Below are positions 47,717 to 59,343 of a stretch of 64,000 bases of DNA, piece by piece. The translations under genes were made by a program, and so were the position numbers. Every line of letters begins with the position of its first letter. Position 1 is the stretch's first letter. The notes under the pieces were generated by a model. That model did no database searches, was not told where the DNA came from, and saw nothing but the letters and a program-made list of their open reading frames with translations. The stretch is from positions 69,745,192-69,809,191 of the forward strand of contig JAPTHN010000003.1 in NCBI GenBank assembly GCA_026936325.1, given 5' to 3'. Origin of the DNA: Platynereis dumerilii. Taxonomy: Eukaryota; Annelida; Polychaeta; Phyllodocida; Nereididae.

Positions 47717-48954
47717 TATTCAGCAAGCTGTTTCTTCAGACATTCCTCTTCCACATCTGCTTTGACAAACTCATTATTAGATTATTAGAGTGGAATATGT
47801 TGTGAATAAAGATTTGATCTTTCAACTAACTGGAAGACTTGGAAAAAGACTGCTTGTATTGCAACAGGAGTTTCACCAGATTTTATTGCAATTTCAATTA
47901 GATGAGTTGCTTGGCCAGGTTCTCCAGCTATCTACGTTGCATTTTAAGCTGACATGATTGGTGTATGAGCAATAAAACGTCCTTCAAATCTGTATGTTTA
48001 ACGTTGGAAGCTGTGAAAAATGTAACAATTCTGCTTCTGTGAAGAGCTGATTTGGATTCCCCAGGTCCAAATGCACCAGTGCTTTTTGAATTTGCATGGA
48101 AAGTCCAAACTGACACACTCTACTGTACTATTGCTGCCCAGAGATACCTCATTTTGGAATATGCACCACTTGTTCTTGCATTGCATGGCATTTAAAAGTA
48201 TACAAAAGGCAAAACTTTTCAAATACTTGTGTCCATATGGATCCTCGGGAGGCAAAGTGAACCAACCCTGAATTTTGGCATTTCCATGTTTCAATGGTTT
48301 TGGACATAAAATTGTGTTCTCTATCTAATGGTTAGGTGACCTACCTTAGTTTCTAATAGCAAGGCTATTTTTATAGGGGGGTGAACCAACCCAATGTGGC
48401 CAAAACTCAGTTTAGTCGCAAGGCGAATATTGAATATCAGGGTTGGTTCACTTTGCCTCCCGGAGATCCATATATCCAAAATGTTATACACAACAACAAG
48501 TACATGTTCTTAATGGGAAGCCTTACCTTGATGTGGAATGCTCGAAGTTCCAGGAGGAACTGACCATCCGGCCCATTTGCTTTAAATCATATTTAATCCT
48601 GCTCAATTGTGTTAAAAATTACCGACTTAGTTATCAGTGACAGACAATGGCATCAATGCCAATCCGAACTTTCTTCACAAACCACGTTTTAAGTCAATTG
48701 TGCAATTTCTTTGAGATGATTTTTCACTTAGAGTTTATCATGTTTATGATAACAATGAAACGTAGATTAAATATCATTAACGTATATATCCAGATGAACT
48801 AAGACAAAAAGCGAACAATGACCACCATTTCCAACCAAATTAAACTAATAAAAAACCTAAATGGTGTATTGTTGAAGACCAATCCCTTGATGCGTGGTCA
48901 TTTAGGATTCAGATTTAGATTCAGATGTATTTGTAGCCAATAGACAGAGAGGAG
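47717..48954. other. Upstream flank of gene C with inverted low-copy repeat
   Basis: No supported gene. GGTTGGTTCACTTTGCCTCC with GGATCCATAT occurs inverted at about 48233-48275 and direct at about 48430-48475, and again in diverged form at 51783-51818. Open frames here (GWFTLPPEDPYG and GWFTLPPGDPYI) come from these arms; I do not recognise the peptide. Confidence 0.4.
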
Positions 48955-50374
48955 CTGCGGCGGACTGGCCTATGTGGCAGAGTGGCAGCTGCCAAGGGCC
49001 CAGCCCAGTGGCGTAGCCAGGGGGGGGCAAGGTGGGGCAATTGCCCCACCTGTGGCTACTCTTGCCCCCCCTCTTGCCCCCCTCTGGCTCAGGAGTAAAA
49101 AAAATAAAATTAGCATGAAATTTCCAGTGCATGACCGAGTTTTACTATTCTGCTAAGATTGCCCACTTCAAAATAGTGTTTCAAACGCAGCCTAATTATT
49201 TAGTGGGCAAAGCGACTGGCAGAGCCGAAACAACATATGGACTCTCCCGAATTTGTCAAATTATTCAAGCATACAGAGAGGGCTTCCATGAGCCATGGGC
49301 CTACAAGCTCTGTAAAATCACAGTGACGATCCAAGTGTCCAGTGCTTCTTCTACCATGAAGAGAATAAAAACCTTTGCGAGAAAATCAATGGCAGATAAA
49401 GAGGCTCTCAAAGTCATATTGAACGACAAACATCAAAATTATGTTATTTGGATGAGTTTGGAGACATATTTGCAAACAGTCACAACAACAGAAGGATAAT
49501 GCTTCTTCAACTCATATCAGAGACTGATGTTGCTTCATTCCATTTAGCAATAATTCTATGTGAAATTTAGTGTTTCTATTGTTTTTACACAGCTCTGTTC
49601 AGAATCTAATGAAAGATCAAGACAGTTTGTTGTTGTTATATAAGACGCTAATAACATTCCGATATATATCATGTTATTTACAAATAGCTTTTCGGTCTAG
49701 TCTGATGAAATTTTTTTTCTGTTCTAGTGTGACCGCATTGCTGAGATGATGATTGTTATATCATGAGAATTTGACTTTTCTGTTTCTTGTTCAAGACTGA
49801 AAGATTTTCATTATGATAACTGAATTCCTGTTTGATAAAAATGTAACTTTCTGATGTTTTCTTTGAGTTTTTCGCCATTTAAGGATCCAATCATCTACAT
49901 TCAATATTTAGTGACATTAAGTAAAGCAAATTTAAGTGAGATATGATAAATACCTTGACGTTTAGCAGTAAAATATCTAATGTCTTGAAATTATATGCAA
50001 ATACAACATATAATTAAATTTCATGCTCTTCATGTTCAATATAACATCTCTGGTGATGACCATTGTGGGAGTCATATGAATTTTATCCAAAAATGTCAAT
50101 AAATGTCGATAAAATTGGTCATGCATCTTGCCCCCCCTCAAAAAGTACTGCCCCACCCATTGCCCCACCTGTGGCAGAGGCCTGGCTACACCACTGGCCC
50201 AGCCACTCAGGTTGGCCCATGCAAGGCTCAAAAGGTCTTAAAATTCATGTTAAATGGATCCTGTGTGAAAGGGCCCTTTCACCTTGACATAAACGGAGTT
50301 ATGCCGAACATAGGTATGTAGGGGCCCACCAACTCATTTTGCCACGAGCCCAAAATATCACCAGTCCTCCCCTG
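48955..50374 (-). mobile_element. Element H1, short copy, split by another hAT element
   Basis: Outer ends CTGCGGCGGACTGGCC and CCAGTCCTCCCCTG, with an 8-bp target duplication GAGAGGAG (48947-48954, 50375-50382). Without the insert at 49006-50196 only about 221 bp of H1 remain, lacking the T1 block found in the two long copies. It is in the orientation of the 10296 copy. Confidence 0.88.
49006..50196 (+). mobile_element. hAT element inserted in H1, with transposase remnant
   Basis: Ends CAGTGGCGTAGCCAGG and CCTGGCTACACCACTG; perfect 8-bp target duplication GCCCAGCC (48998-49005, 50197-50204). A frame at 49131-49499 ends in a hAT dimerisation-like segment (TIQVSSASSTMKRIKTFARK), the C-terminal part of a hAT transposase. 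The rest of the transposase is missing, so the copy cannot move by itself. Confidence 0.9.
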
Positions 50375-50382
50375 GAGAGGAG

Positions 50383-52911
50383 ACCAAAGTAGGTTGTTTT
50401 ACAGGGAAAGTTGTTTCGCCCACTGTCGGGGCGAAATGAAAAACTAGGTAAAGAAGGCAGTACCCCCCGCCAGCAGGTCAAGTTGTGATCTTCCAAATAG
50501 TCTGATTGCTCCAAGTTATTATTACTGATTTTTAGATTAATACATGATTAAGCTTTGCTTTTTGGAAAATCTCCCTGAGGCATAAAATGGCTCAAATACG
50601 GGTCACCCCTATACAATTCTGTGTACATTATTTACAATTCTACTTATCAAAACTTAAATATATCCCACACTTAGCAGTGATCCTCATGGAAACCCACGAG
50701 GAACAGCCCATGGGATATAATGTTGCGATCAATCATCCCTAATTTAAATATGATCCACTATCCTTGATTTACATATTTTATTTATTTGTGGCACTACTTC
50801 AGATCACACATGTGTGAGGTCACAATCATGACAGATGACATCACAACAGCAGCACATGACGTCACAATAGCAACTGAACCACTATGACATCATCAGGTTT
50901 GGTGACGTAACCAGCAGTCATGTGACTCTGTTGTGGGGCTCTATATCGTTGCCGACATTCGATACGATACATATCATCAATACACTTGATCGATACACGA
51001 TTCGTACCGTCGGTCCGCAAATTCGGGTTCGGATCCGCATTTTAGAGAAATCCACAACCGAAAACGATTTTTTGGCCCGGAAAGTGGATCTCGCATCAGA
51101 GCGGACGTCAACCTGACGGCCATCTTGAGTCAGATCATGATTTTGTGGATATTTTCTGTTTAAACGCGGCAATAAAACGACTTTTTTAGCTGGATTTTGC
51201 ATTATTACACCGAACCAAAAGTGCTGCTTTGAAAACCGGTACGGGAACCGGCCAGACTGTACCGGTACGGCCGGTATTTATCGAACCGGTGTAGACCCCT
51301 ATACTCTGTTGGCTTTGTTTATAGCGACCACTGCCGACCAGCCAGACTCCACCCACTTAGTCATTTGTTTATTTTACAGTTTGATCTGATTGGTTTGGCC
51401 ACCATCAAAACTTTAGATCCATCCACCAGTGATTAGGTCATTATTATTTTTTAATTATCCATATTTAAGCATTAAAATGCCCTCTTAGGTTGTAAAATAG
51501 CAGAAAATGTGCTGCCCCCCCCCCCCCCCCCCCGGCATCAGGGCAAATGGGATATCAGGGCAGATCCTGACCAAAATCAGGGCAGACCCATTGCCCTGGT
51601 CACATCCGTACAATGTTTTAAAAAATATCAGGGCAAAATATCGGCCGCCCCCCCCCCCCTCCAACAAAACAGCTGTCCCGTACGCCTATGCACCAACCCA
51701 TGAAAATAACCTTGCTATTGGAAATAAAGGTAGGTCACATAACTATCTGGTAGAGCAGACAATTTTATGCCAAAAACCGTGGAAAATTCAGGGTCGGTTC
51801 ACTTGGCCTCTGAGGATCTGATTGTTGCTGGTTTCGCCAGTAAACGGCAAGTATAGTGAAGGTGATTGTGTTGGTCTTGAGCACTAAGAGGTGAAAAATG
51901 AACGAGTTTTCTGACTTTGAAAGTCTTGATGACCCAGTTCATGTGAAAGGTCATGGAATTGACTTAGGCAGAGCTTGTTTCCCAAAATGGTGAATTTTGG
52001 CAAATTTGCTATCTTCTCACCTGTTCATAAATAGAACTTGACGACAACTGTTAATATTGTTATGAAGCAGGAAAAAACCTGAGAGTACGGTACATGTAAC
52101 TGAATAGTCAAATATTTGAATATAGACAAATCATTTGGCATAAATGATTGAAATTGTGATAAAGGCTTACGAGTGGAGATGACATCTGTTTACCCTCCAC
52201 CCCCCCCCCATGGCAGATACAGAAAATATCACTAGGGGTTTACAAATGAAAATGTACTCAAAATATCAGGATTTTTTAAAGTCTACAGCAAGTCCCCAAA
52301 CGATATTGAGTGCCATTCATACAGAGAATACCTACCTATCCCACTTCCTATTATCTGCTTCTGATCGGATAAGAATCGTTGCACTCAGAAGCAGATTTGC
52401 ATAACACTTATCCAATGGTGAGCTAGCTACAGTTTCCAAACGTTTGCAGTATGCACAGAACTTTGTAGACCAAAAGAAAGAGTGGTATTATAATGACTTA
52501 TGACATGTTGCTTAAAATAATAAAAAGGGGTAATAAAATCAAATCAAATAAACAAGAACCATAAAAACAATGCACAATATCTAAGTTCAGACAAATTTGT
52601 AAAAAACTGACTTTAAAATCCTGGTACTTCAAAACTAAACATCACAAGAACCTGGAATTTGGCACATGTTGTTATTCAATGTGAAGGAAAACTGCCACAC
52701 CATAAATTTTGAATTTTGAGTTAGCTTAATTGATTTAGACATCACGAAGATATTTATAACATTGGAAAAGCTGGTATCTAACTGACAGTTTTGTGTGTTA
52801 GCGCCCGGCTGGGGATTAGCTCGTTTTTACAACAGCAAACAATTCGGTCGGGATCTAACTGACAAAAATTCATGTTAGAACCCTCCAAATCGGTGTCTTA
52901 CTAATACTGAG
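50383..52911. other. Spacer with small element remnants
   Basis: No gene. About 50935-51300 is GC-rich (ACCGGTACGG motifs) and ends GTGTAGACCCCTATA, like a hAT terminus. About 51515-51690 has poly-C runs, GGGCA repeats and the right end TCCCGTACGCCTATG shared with the 32253-32485 MITE. A poly-C run lies at 52199-52209. Confidence 0.4.
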
Positions 52912-53060
52912 TGGATGGTTGCACAATTCCTTTGAGCCAAGATAGCTTGTTGTTTGCAAGTTATAACAACATAAAGATTATCATAACTCAAAACAGCGAG
53001 CTATCATGGCTCAAACAAATTGTGCAATCATTTGAGCTAACTCAAAATTTCAGAATTTAC
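52912..53060. repeat. Foldback MITE (family F), copy 2
   Basis: GGATGGTTGCACAATTCCTT..GAGCCAAGATAGCTTGTTG is mirrored by GCTATCATGGCTCAAACAAATTGTGCAATC. Same family as 4048-4242, with diverged arms. Confidence 0.75.
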
Positions 53061-53892
53061 AGTGTACAGTTATGACTTTGATTTAAATTTGATTATTTCA
53101 GGCTTTTTGTAATCAAGACAAAAACTGGAAAATTTCTGAAGTGCGGATGCTGTAAAATTGTATATGTGGTATTCCAGACATGCATCATCGGTGAAAATAT
53201 GATACAGTCAAAGTTATGTTAATAATGAGTCAATAGGTGCCAACAGGGGAGTGTCTAGCGCTGAGTGGTATATATATTTGACTGCAACTATAATATTGAG
53301 ACATGCGTAGCTGTTCATTTACAGCATAAGTAAGCTGTGATCAATTTGAATTCTTGTTGGACACATCGTATTTGTTATGTGCATCAAGACATACTATAAG
53401 GACTGCAGGTAAACTTTTTAAACCTAACATCAGGCCCATGAAAGCCGATGATATTGATATGAGGCCTCTTTTATTTTTCTAACCATGAAATCAAAATGAA
53501 TTGAACAAATTTCTAATTTTGAATCCAACATATTCGTAACTGTCAAACCTCCAGCAGGTGTACATTGTACAGCTTCATATAAATCTATCACAGCGGAGTG
53601 TGAAGTATCTACATTCTGCAGGTAAAGTTAACTGAAGAATTATCAGTTAATTTTGATATGTAATGATTCAAATTTATAGGATTTCAAGAATAATCTGTAT
53701 GACAATCTACAAGATGGATACTAAAAAATATCTCTGTGAAAAGTGTCTTCTCCATGTTGGTCAACAGAAATAAAAATTTATGTTTATATTAGGCTTCTAT
53801 CCAGTGGCATAACTATATTTCAACTTAAGTCACAATTTCCTTATGGGAGCACTTGGTGGGGGGGGGGGGGCACAGGCCTAACGTAGTTGTGG
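53061..53892. other. AT-rich spacer
   Basis: No gene supported. A CAGTGGCATAACTATATT motif at about 53802 and a poly-G run near 53858 are probable hAT-like element traces. Confidence 0.35.
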
Positions 53893-54383
53893 ATATATCG
53901 ACCGCTGAGCGTAAAAAGGGACTTAGTGCCACTTAGTCACTTTTTGAATTATAACATTTTTTGAAAGTTCTAGATCTTAGTATTAATATCTGTGAATATC
54001 ATGCTCCTTTTGGCACTGAAATTTGCTTACAATGATAGTAAAAATACTATTTCTAAGCTCCTTTTTGCTCCGAATTACTTCAGAAACCAGTTGGCGCAAA
54101 AAAGAGCTTAGTGCATCTATGTGCCTTTTTGTGCAACTGTTAATGCTTTGTTTGGTGCTAGAAGGAGCATTGGTCTTATTTCATGGAAGATAATTAAATA
54201 AGTATCACTATTTTTACATTTAATTACAGAAAATAACCATATTAATATGTATACCAAAAATTATTCAAATTGGACCAGTATTAATCGAGCCAGAACTGAA
54301 AACATGTGTTCAAAAGAAAAATACTTTTTCTCAATATCACATTTTTCCACTAAGCTTCTTTTTGCAACAAGCGGTCGATATAT
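53893..54383. mobile_element. TIR element with CGACCGCT ends
   Basis: ATATATCGACCGCT at 53893 pairs with AGCGGTCGATATAT ending near 54383; the inverted match extends inward through AAAAAG..CTTAGTG. CTTAGTG/CACTAAG motifs recur inside. No ORF. TA or ATA target likely. Confidence 0.75.
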
Positions 54384-54388
54384 GGGTA

Positions 54389-54720
54389 GGGGGAGCCGGG
54401 GTACATAACACATCTACTAATTTTACTCATTAATGAAACACTGAGCAACTTAGAAGTTTACAAGAATATCATCCATACTGTAAAACTAAAATCTAAGGCA
54501 TAAGAGATAAATCTGCACCTACCATTTTGCAGCATGACCGTCTCAATGCGCCAAACCCATATTCAATATAAGAAGTGTGTAGGACCATATGAAGTGCAAA
54601 AACACCCTGTAGTGCCAATAGTTAAAATAACTTGAAACAGTTCAAAACATTCGACATAAACTTTAATGGGTGCGGTCATCAATGTAAGTAATACTCAGTG
54701 TTTTCGCTATATATTTGGCA
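54389..54720. mobile_element. Diverged fragment of element T1
   Basis: GGGGGAGCCGGGGTACAT is followed by TCTACTAATTTTACTC, CAACTTAGAAGTTTAC, TGCACCTACC, AACACCCTGTAGTGCCAATA and GGGTGCGGTCATC. These match the T1 block nested in H1 (10521 onward) in the same order. The right end is not found; it may be cut by the next element. Confidence 0.65.
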
Positions 54721-54845
54721 TTCTTACTCTTGATGCACTTCCATGCCATTGTAATTAAGTAAATCCCTTTAAATATGCTAAAATATGAAAAATTTATCCG
54801 AAAATTTGCTTTATTATTGAGAAGTCATTGCTATGTTCATGTTAA

Positions 54846-55675
54846 GGTGGCTCGCTAATCAAGCAAAACGGTCGTTAGCGCACATTGACGCGCAGCCCTA
54901 TCCATGGTATAGTAACTGACAACTCAGCTGACACAGCTTCAACATCTTTTTTTAATACTTGGAATTTCATGCGGCGGCCGCTTCGTTTGCAATTTGCTCC
55001 ACTTCTATTGGGGTTAGAGACTCCTCATTTAAAGCATTAGATGCCCCAGAAGAGGAATACATACAGCCAGAGTTTCAGTTTGATACCCAAAATAAAAATT
55101 TTTTACAGTCGACTTCCGGCAAGCCGGTCTAATTTCTCAAAAATGACTTTGTGATACAAATAAATTTGTATATCAATTTCAAGTGTGGTAGGAAGCTTTG
55201 TCTGTATCATTTTATTGTTCCCCACTATCTGTGGAAGTTAAAAACAAAGAAATAGAAATTCCTATCTCGTCAATTTTTTTTAGCACTCTGGTTTATAAAA
55301 AAAGTTAAAATTTTAAAAATCAAAACTTTTGTTCCGAGCCCCTTGGAAAGTCCTGTAAGTTAAATATATATCCATGAAATTGTCTTTACCTTTTGCATAA
55401 GATTGTCTTCTTTAATTCCATGCTTCATTGCGTGATATTGATTGCATTACCACTGAATGGCAGGGCTAACTTCACAGTAAAAAAAATTAAGAAAAAAATT
55501 TAATTTTTCAAGTTTGTGTGAACCGACTTTCTTGTACATAACCTCAAATATTTTGACAAAAAGGCTGATAGCGACCACTTTCCTTTACATATCCTTGCTA
55601 TAAACTATATTTTGGATCATTTCAAACCATTTTTAAGAAATCCTATCTTGGAAAGTTCACGAGTATCGAGCCACC
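54846..55675. mobile_element. TTAA-flanked TIR element, 830 bp
   Basis: GGTGGCTCG at the left and CGAGCCACC at the right, each directly adjoining TTAA (54842-54845 and 55676-55679). A TTAA target duplication is the mark of piggyBac or Kolobok-type elements. No transposase frame inside. Confidence 0.75.
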
Positions 55676-55679
55676 TTAA

Positions 55680-56471
55680 AAGACCATTTGAATAAAATAT
55701 TTAAATCTATCCAAAGAAAATAACTGTTGCTATTTTAGTGACAAGCGAGTAAAATGGAGGGCTGGGGAGTGTAAAGGCAAGGAAATGCATGGAAGGTTAG
55801 GAGCATGTAAGTGTGAGCATATGCTTGTACTACATATTGTATTGTTTCATGACGGAGCAGGGTCAAGAAAGGCTTGGAGTAAATAATATACTTTTTTCTC
55901 AATTTTGATTTTTTTATGAAGTGGTCAGACTGGAAGGAATCCAGAAGCACAACACGCATACCAACTTGTGTATCACGATACAGGAATTGTGATTTAATGC
56001 AATAAAAAAGCTATCAAATCATTGTATGTAATTTGATTGTGATATGAATTCAGTCATATCAAATATGTATGAATTGAGCAGTGAGCAAGTTATGAATAAG
56101 TTACTCTGCACTAAGATTTAGGAAAAACTCTCTCTACGCATATTAACTGCCAATGTAGATGTGCAGTTGAATAGATGTAATCTCAACATAAGTTTGCTTT
56201 TTTGAGTTTATGTATAAAATATCTGCAAACTTTAATTATTTCTGAATTTTTCAAGTGGTAACATACAAAATTTGAATTGCACAGTTTAGTCACAATGGTT
56301 CTATAAAAACATAATCATAATGCAATTTTCAAATCTCTATTATTGTACTACATGATATATTTCCTGATTTTATACAACAACTTCAATTTTAATCACTTGC
56401 ACAACTTAACATTCAAATATGTGTAATTGTTTAACAAAGGCATAGCCTTCAAATGCAAATAAACTCATATG
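55680..56471. other. AT-rich spacer
   Basis: No gene, RNA gene or element recognised. Confidence 0.35.
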
Positions 56472-56473
56472 TA

Positions 56474-57722
56474 GGGGAGAGTGGGGCACCATGAGCCGCT
56501 TTTAGCCTTTTGTGTTGGTGAGCCTAAAGTTTCAATGGTAGATAGACGGTTACTTTATGGCTACAATATTAAGTAGGCCTACATTATATTTTCAATTTTA
56601 AAAGGTCCAAATATTGTCTTTAAGAAAATATGTCAAGCGCTTCATGGTGCCTTGACCCTGGGGCGCCATGAGCCTATGCCTGGGGCACCATGGGCCACCA
56701 TAAACTGAGCATTCATTTGTCAACATGGTGCTGTATTTTCAATTACATACAATGTGGAGAGAAAACCTCTTCATACCTATCGTCATTGTCTGTTATGTAT
56801 GCCAGATGTGAATTTTAAGACCACTTTTAAAAGAAGAAAAAACTTACTGATAAGTGTCATTGACCACTACCGCAATCTACTGGATCTGTTCTAACATGAT
56901 TATTTTTGGCAGAATATCATTATTAAATAAGTCTTTTTTGATATTCCTTTTCATTGAATTTATTCATTGCAACATTTATTGAATTTTTAAAATTAAATTT
57001 AAGGAAAATAAGTTTGACAATGCTCTCAAGATTGATACATTATCTGGAGCTATTGACACATTATTCTATTCATCCAACTATAAAGAGACCTCATAAAACA
57101 GATAATTTACTTCTATTTTCCTTTTGGACAAATTACCACATCACATGACTGAAATGGATTTTACACATTATCAATTCAGAGGATGTGTCCTATGTCTGGA
57201 CTTACAGCAGTAAAGTTGTTAGCAACTGAGCTTTAATTGGATGAGGGAAGCACATGAAACCTTCGTTCAAACTGGCTCCAGGTGCCCCATCTCAAAAGGC
57301 TCATGGTGCCCCATCTCAAAAGGCTCATGGTGCCCCATCTCAAAAGGCTCATGGTGCCCCATTTGAAATTTCATCTATTTGTGCATCTGACCAGATCCTG
57401 GTTTATCCCAGCACCAATGTTATGACATTATCCTATCACATGTCTTACCTTAAAAGCAGTCTTAGTTTTGTGAAGATGCCAGAAATAGTTAAATTACAAT
57501 GAGAAAAAGTTCCATCACAAAAAATTTACCTTTCATTGGTCAAAAGTATTGTTTCCAATTCTTGGTCAGATATCGAATAGAAAGATTATTGTTGCTACAT
57601 TACCTAATTCTACACTAACAAAGGAGTATATAGTCCGCCTAGGGAGTGATTCTATAACATCGTTTGCTTTGTAGGGGCCATGTCTTATCGTGCCCTGTGG
57701 CTCATGGTGCCCCACTATCCCC
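56474..57722. mobile_element. TIR element T2 with GGGGCACCATGAGCC ends
   Basis: GGGGAGAGTGGGGCACCATG at the left returns inverted at the right (CATGGTGCCCCACTATCCCC), bounded by TA on both sides. The interior repeats GGGGCACCATGAGCC-like motifs in both orientations and includes a 24-bp tandem. No transposase. Its end resembles that of T1 (GGGGGAACGAGGCACATTG), so the two may be relatives. Confidence 0.8.
57281..57365. repeat. 24-bp tandem repeat inside T2
   Basis: About 3.5 copies of GGTGCCCCATCTCAAAAGGC plus TCAT, nearly perfect. The apparent APSQKAHG repeat peptide is a by-product. Confidence 0.9.
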
Positions 57723-58277
57723 TACACATATAGATTACTATATCTTGAATGGTTTGAATTAAGTCATGCAAAGTAGAAAGTAACTGATGCAGAAAGGAAA
57801 AGCAACTCTAATCTGAGTATGACAGTTTTTGCAAGTAATTGAACATATGTAGTTATTTTGTTACTTTGTTACCCCGATACGTTTTCTGATAACATGGTCA
57901 AATCACTTGATTACATGGTCAAATCACTTGTTAATCGGGATACTGACAACATCGGCTATAGGACAACCTTTATACCATTTCGTTATTGTTCATAACTTAT
58001 GCCTGAAATCAATGTATTTCCTTACAACATGCTTTGTTATAAACAACATGTCAGAACTTCCCAAAAGGTGAAGTGAAACTGCCTTTTAAAAATCTAAATG
58101 TGCAGCCCATCTGAAGCAAGATATGATAAATTTCATGTGATGGTTCAGTCATAATTATATACACACAAAAAACAATGAATGTATTAAGGAGGAAAATGGA
58201 CCTAAGATATATATGTTTTAAAATATACACTGGCTGAAATTCCAAGTTACGTTGTACTAGAGTTACATGGTAGTGAC

Positions 58278-59052
58278 CAGTGATGGGCACAATTCAGCTT
58301 AGTGCAATTCAATTCAATTCAATTCAGTTGAGCATCAGCGCCAATTCAATTCAATTCACTTGTTTTCGGAAGGAGGGCAATTCAATTCAATTCAATTCAT
58401 AGCGGCAGTCAATTCAATTCAATTAATTTTGTTGTGTAACTGGTCCTTGTGATAAATTTGGAAAAATAAACACCTAAGCAGTTATGCAACATTTAATGTA
58501 TTGCTCAATGCTCACTCATCATAGACCATTAAATATATATATATATAAGTAATATTTATGTCAAATTTGGATTCATTGTAATGAGATTAGTAGATCGATG
58601 AGCCACTTTAACTGGAAGATCAAGCATGATTCCAAAAAACAGAACGTGAAAGAAAATTCCGACTTTATTGCAATTAATAATTTCAGGTTTGCTCCTGTCC
58701 TATCTTTGAAGTCTATTCGATCATTTCAATTGCACTTATCGTATCGTTTTGGTCAATGCTTTAATCAATTTGACCATTGTAAATTGGTCATGAATCAATG
58801 GTCAACATGGAAGCCACTTACTAATAATCGAATTTGTAGATGCAGCAACCAAAATAATTTTCAAAATGACGAAATACTTTTAACTATGCTCAAATGTTCA
58901 GACTCTTTCTCGAAATTGTATATTCCTCACAGTTGGAGCTTTTTCTTCATGAGGGATAATCAATAATATGTTCTGGTTGAATTGAAAATGAATTTAATTA
59001 AAACCTCAATTCAGATTAATTAAATTCGTGAATTGAATTGTGCCCATCACTG
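58278..59052. mobile_element. hAT-type element, 775 bp, upstream of gene D
   Basis: Ends CAGTGATGGGCACAATTCA and TGAATTGTGCCCATCACTG, flanked by an 8-bp duplication with one mismatch (GTAGTGAC at 58270-58277, GTAGTTAC at 59053-59060). CAATT repeats lie just inside the left end. A 122-codon frame at 58598-58966 is not recognised. The element ends 290 bp before gene D's start. Confidence 0.85.
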
Positions 59053-59343
59053 GTAGTTACTTGTCTTTTTTTAGTGTCTGACCACACTAAAATCAAGAGT
59101 CAAGTCAATGTTTCAACTGTGATAAAAAGGTTTGTTGCTTCTTTGCGTGCAAAAAACCCGCAGTTTTTGGTTTCTTTGCACACAAGTGATAAATCTATAG
59201 TCTGTCCCCACTATCATCCAGTTGCCCACTAAGGTTTCCTCAAATAATATAATTTGATATTTTTCAACACTAATCATCCGTTAACATGTCTTTTCAAGGC
59301 AGATGTGTGACCACAAAGTGTGAAGAAGTACCTCCGCTGAAAG

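Noticed and set aside
47998-48563. GWFTLPPxDPY frames on both strands
   Set aside because: They lie on the arms of an inverted repeat that recurs near 51783; no splice structure or recognised domain.
57254-57502. Repeat protein with APSQKAHG units
   Set aside because: Product of the 24-bp DNA tandem inside element T2; no gene context.
58598-58966. 122-codon frame in the hAT-type element before gene D
   Set aside because: No hAT transposase motif that I can recognise; kept only as part of the element.
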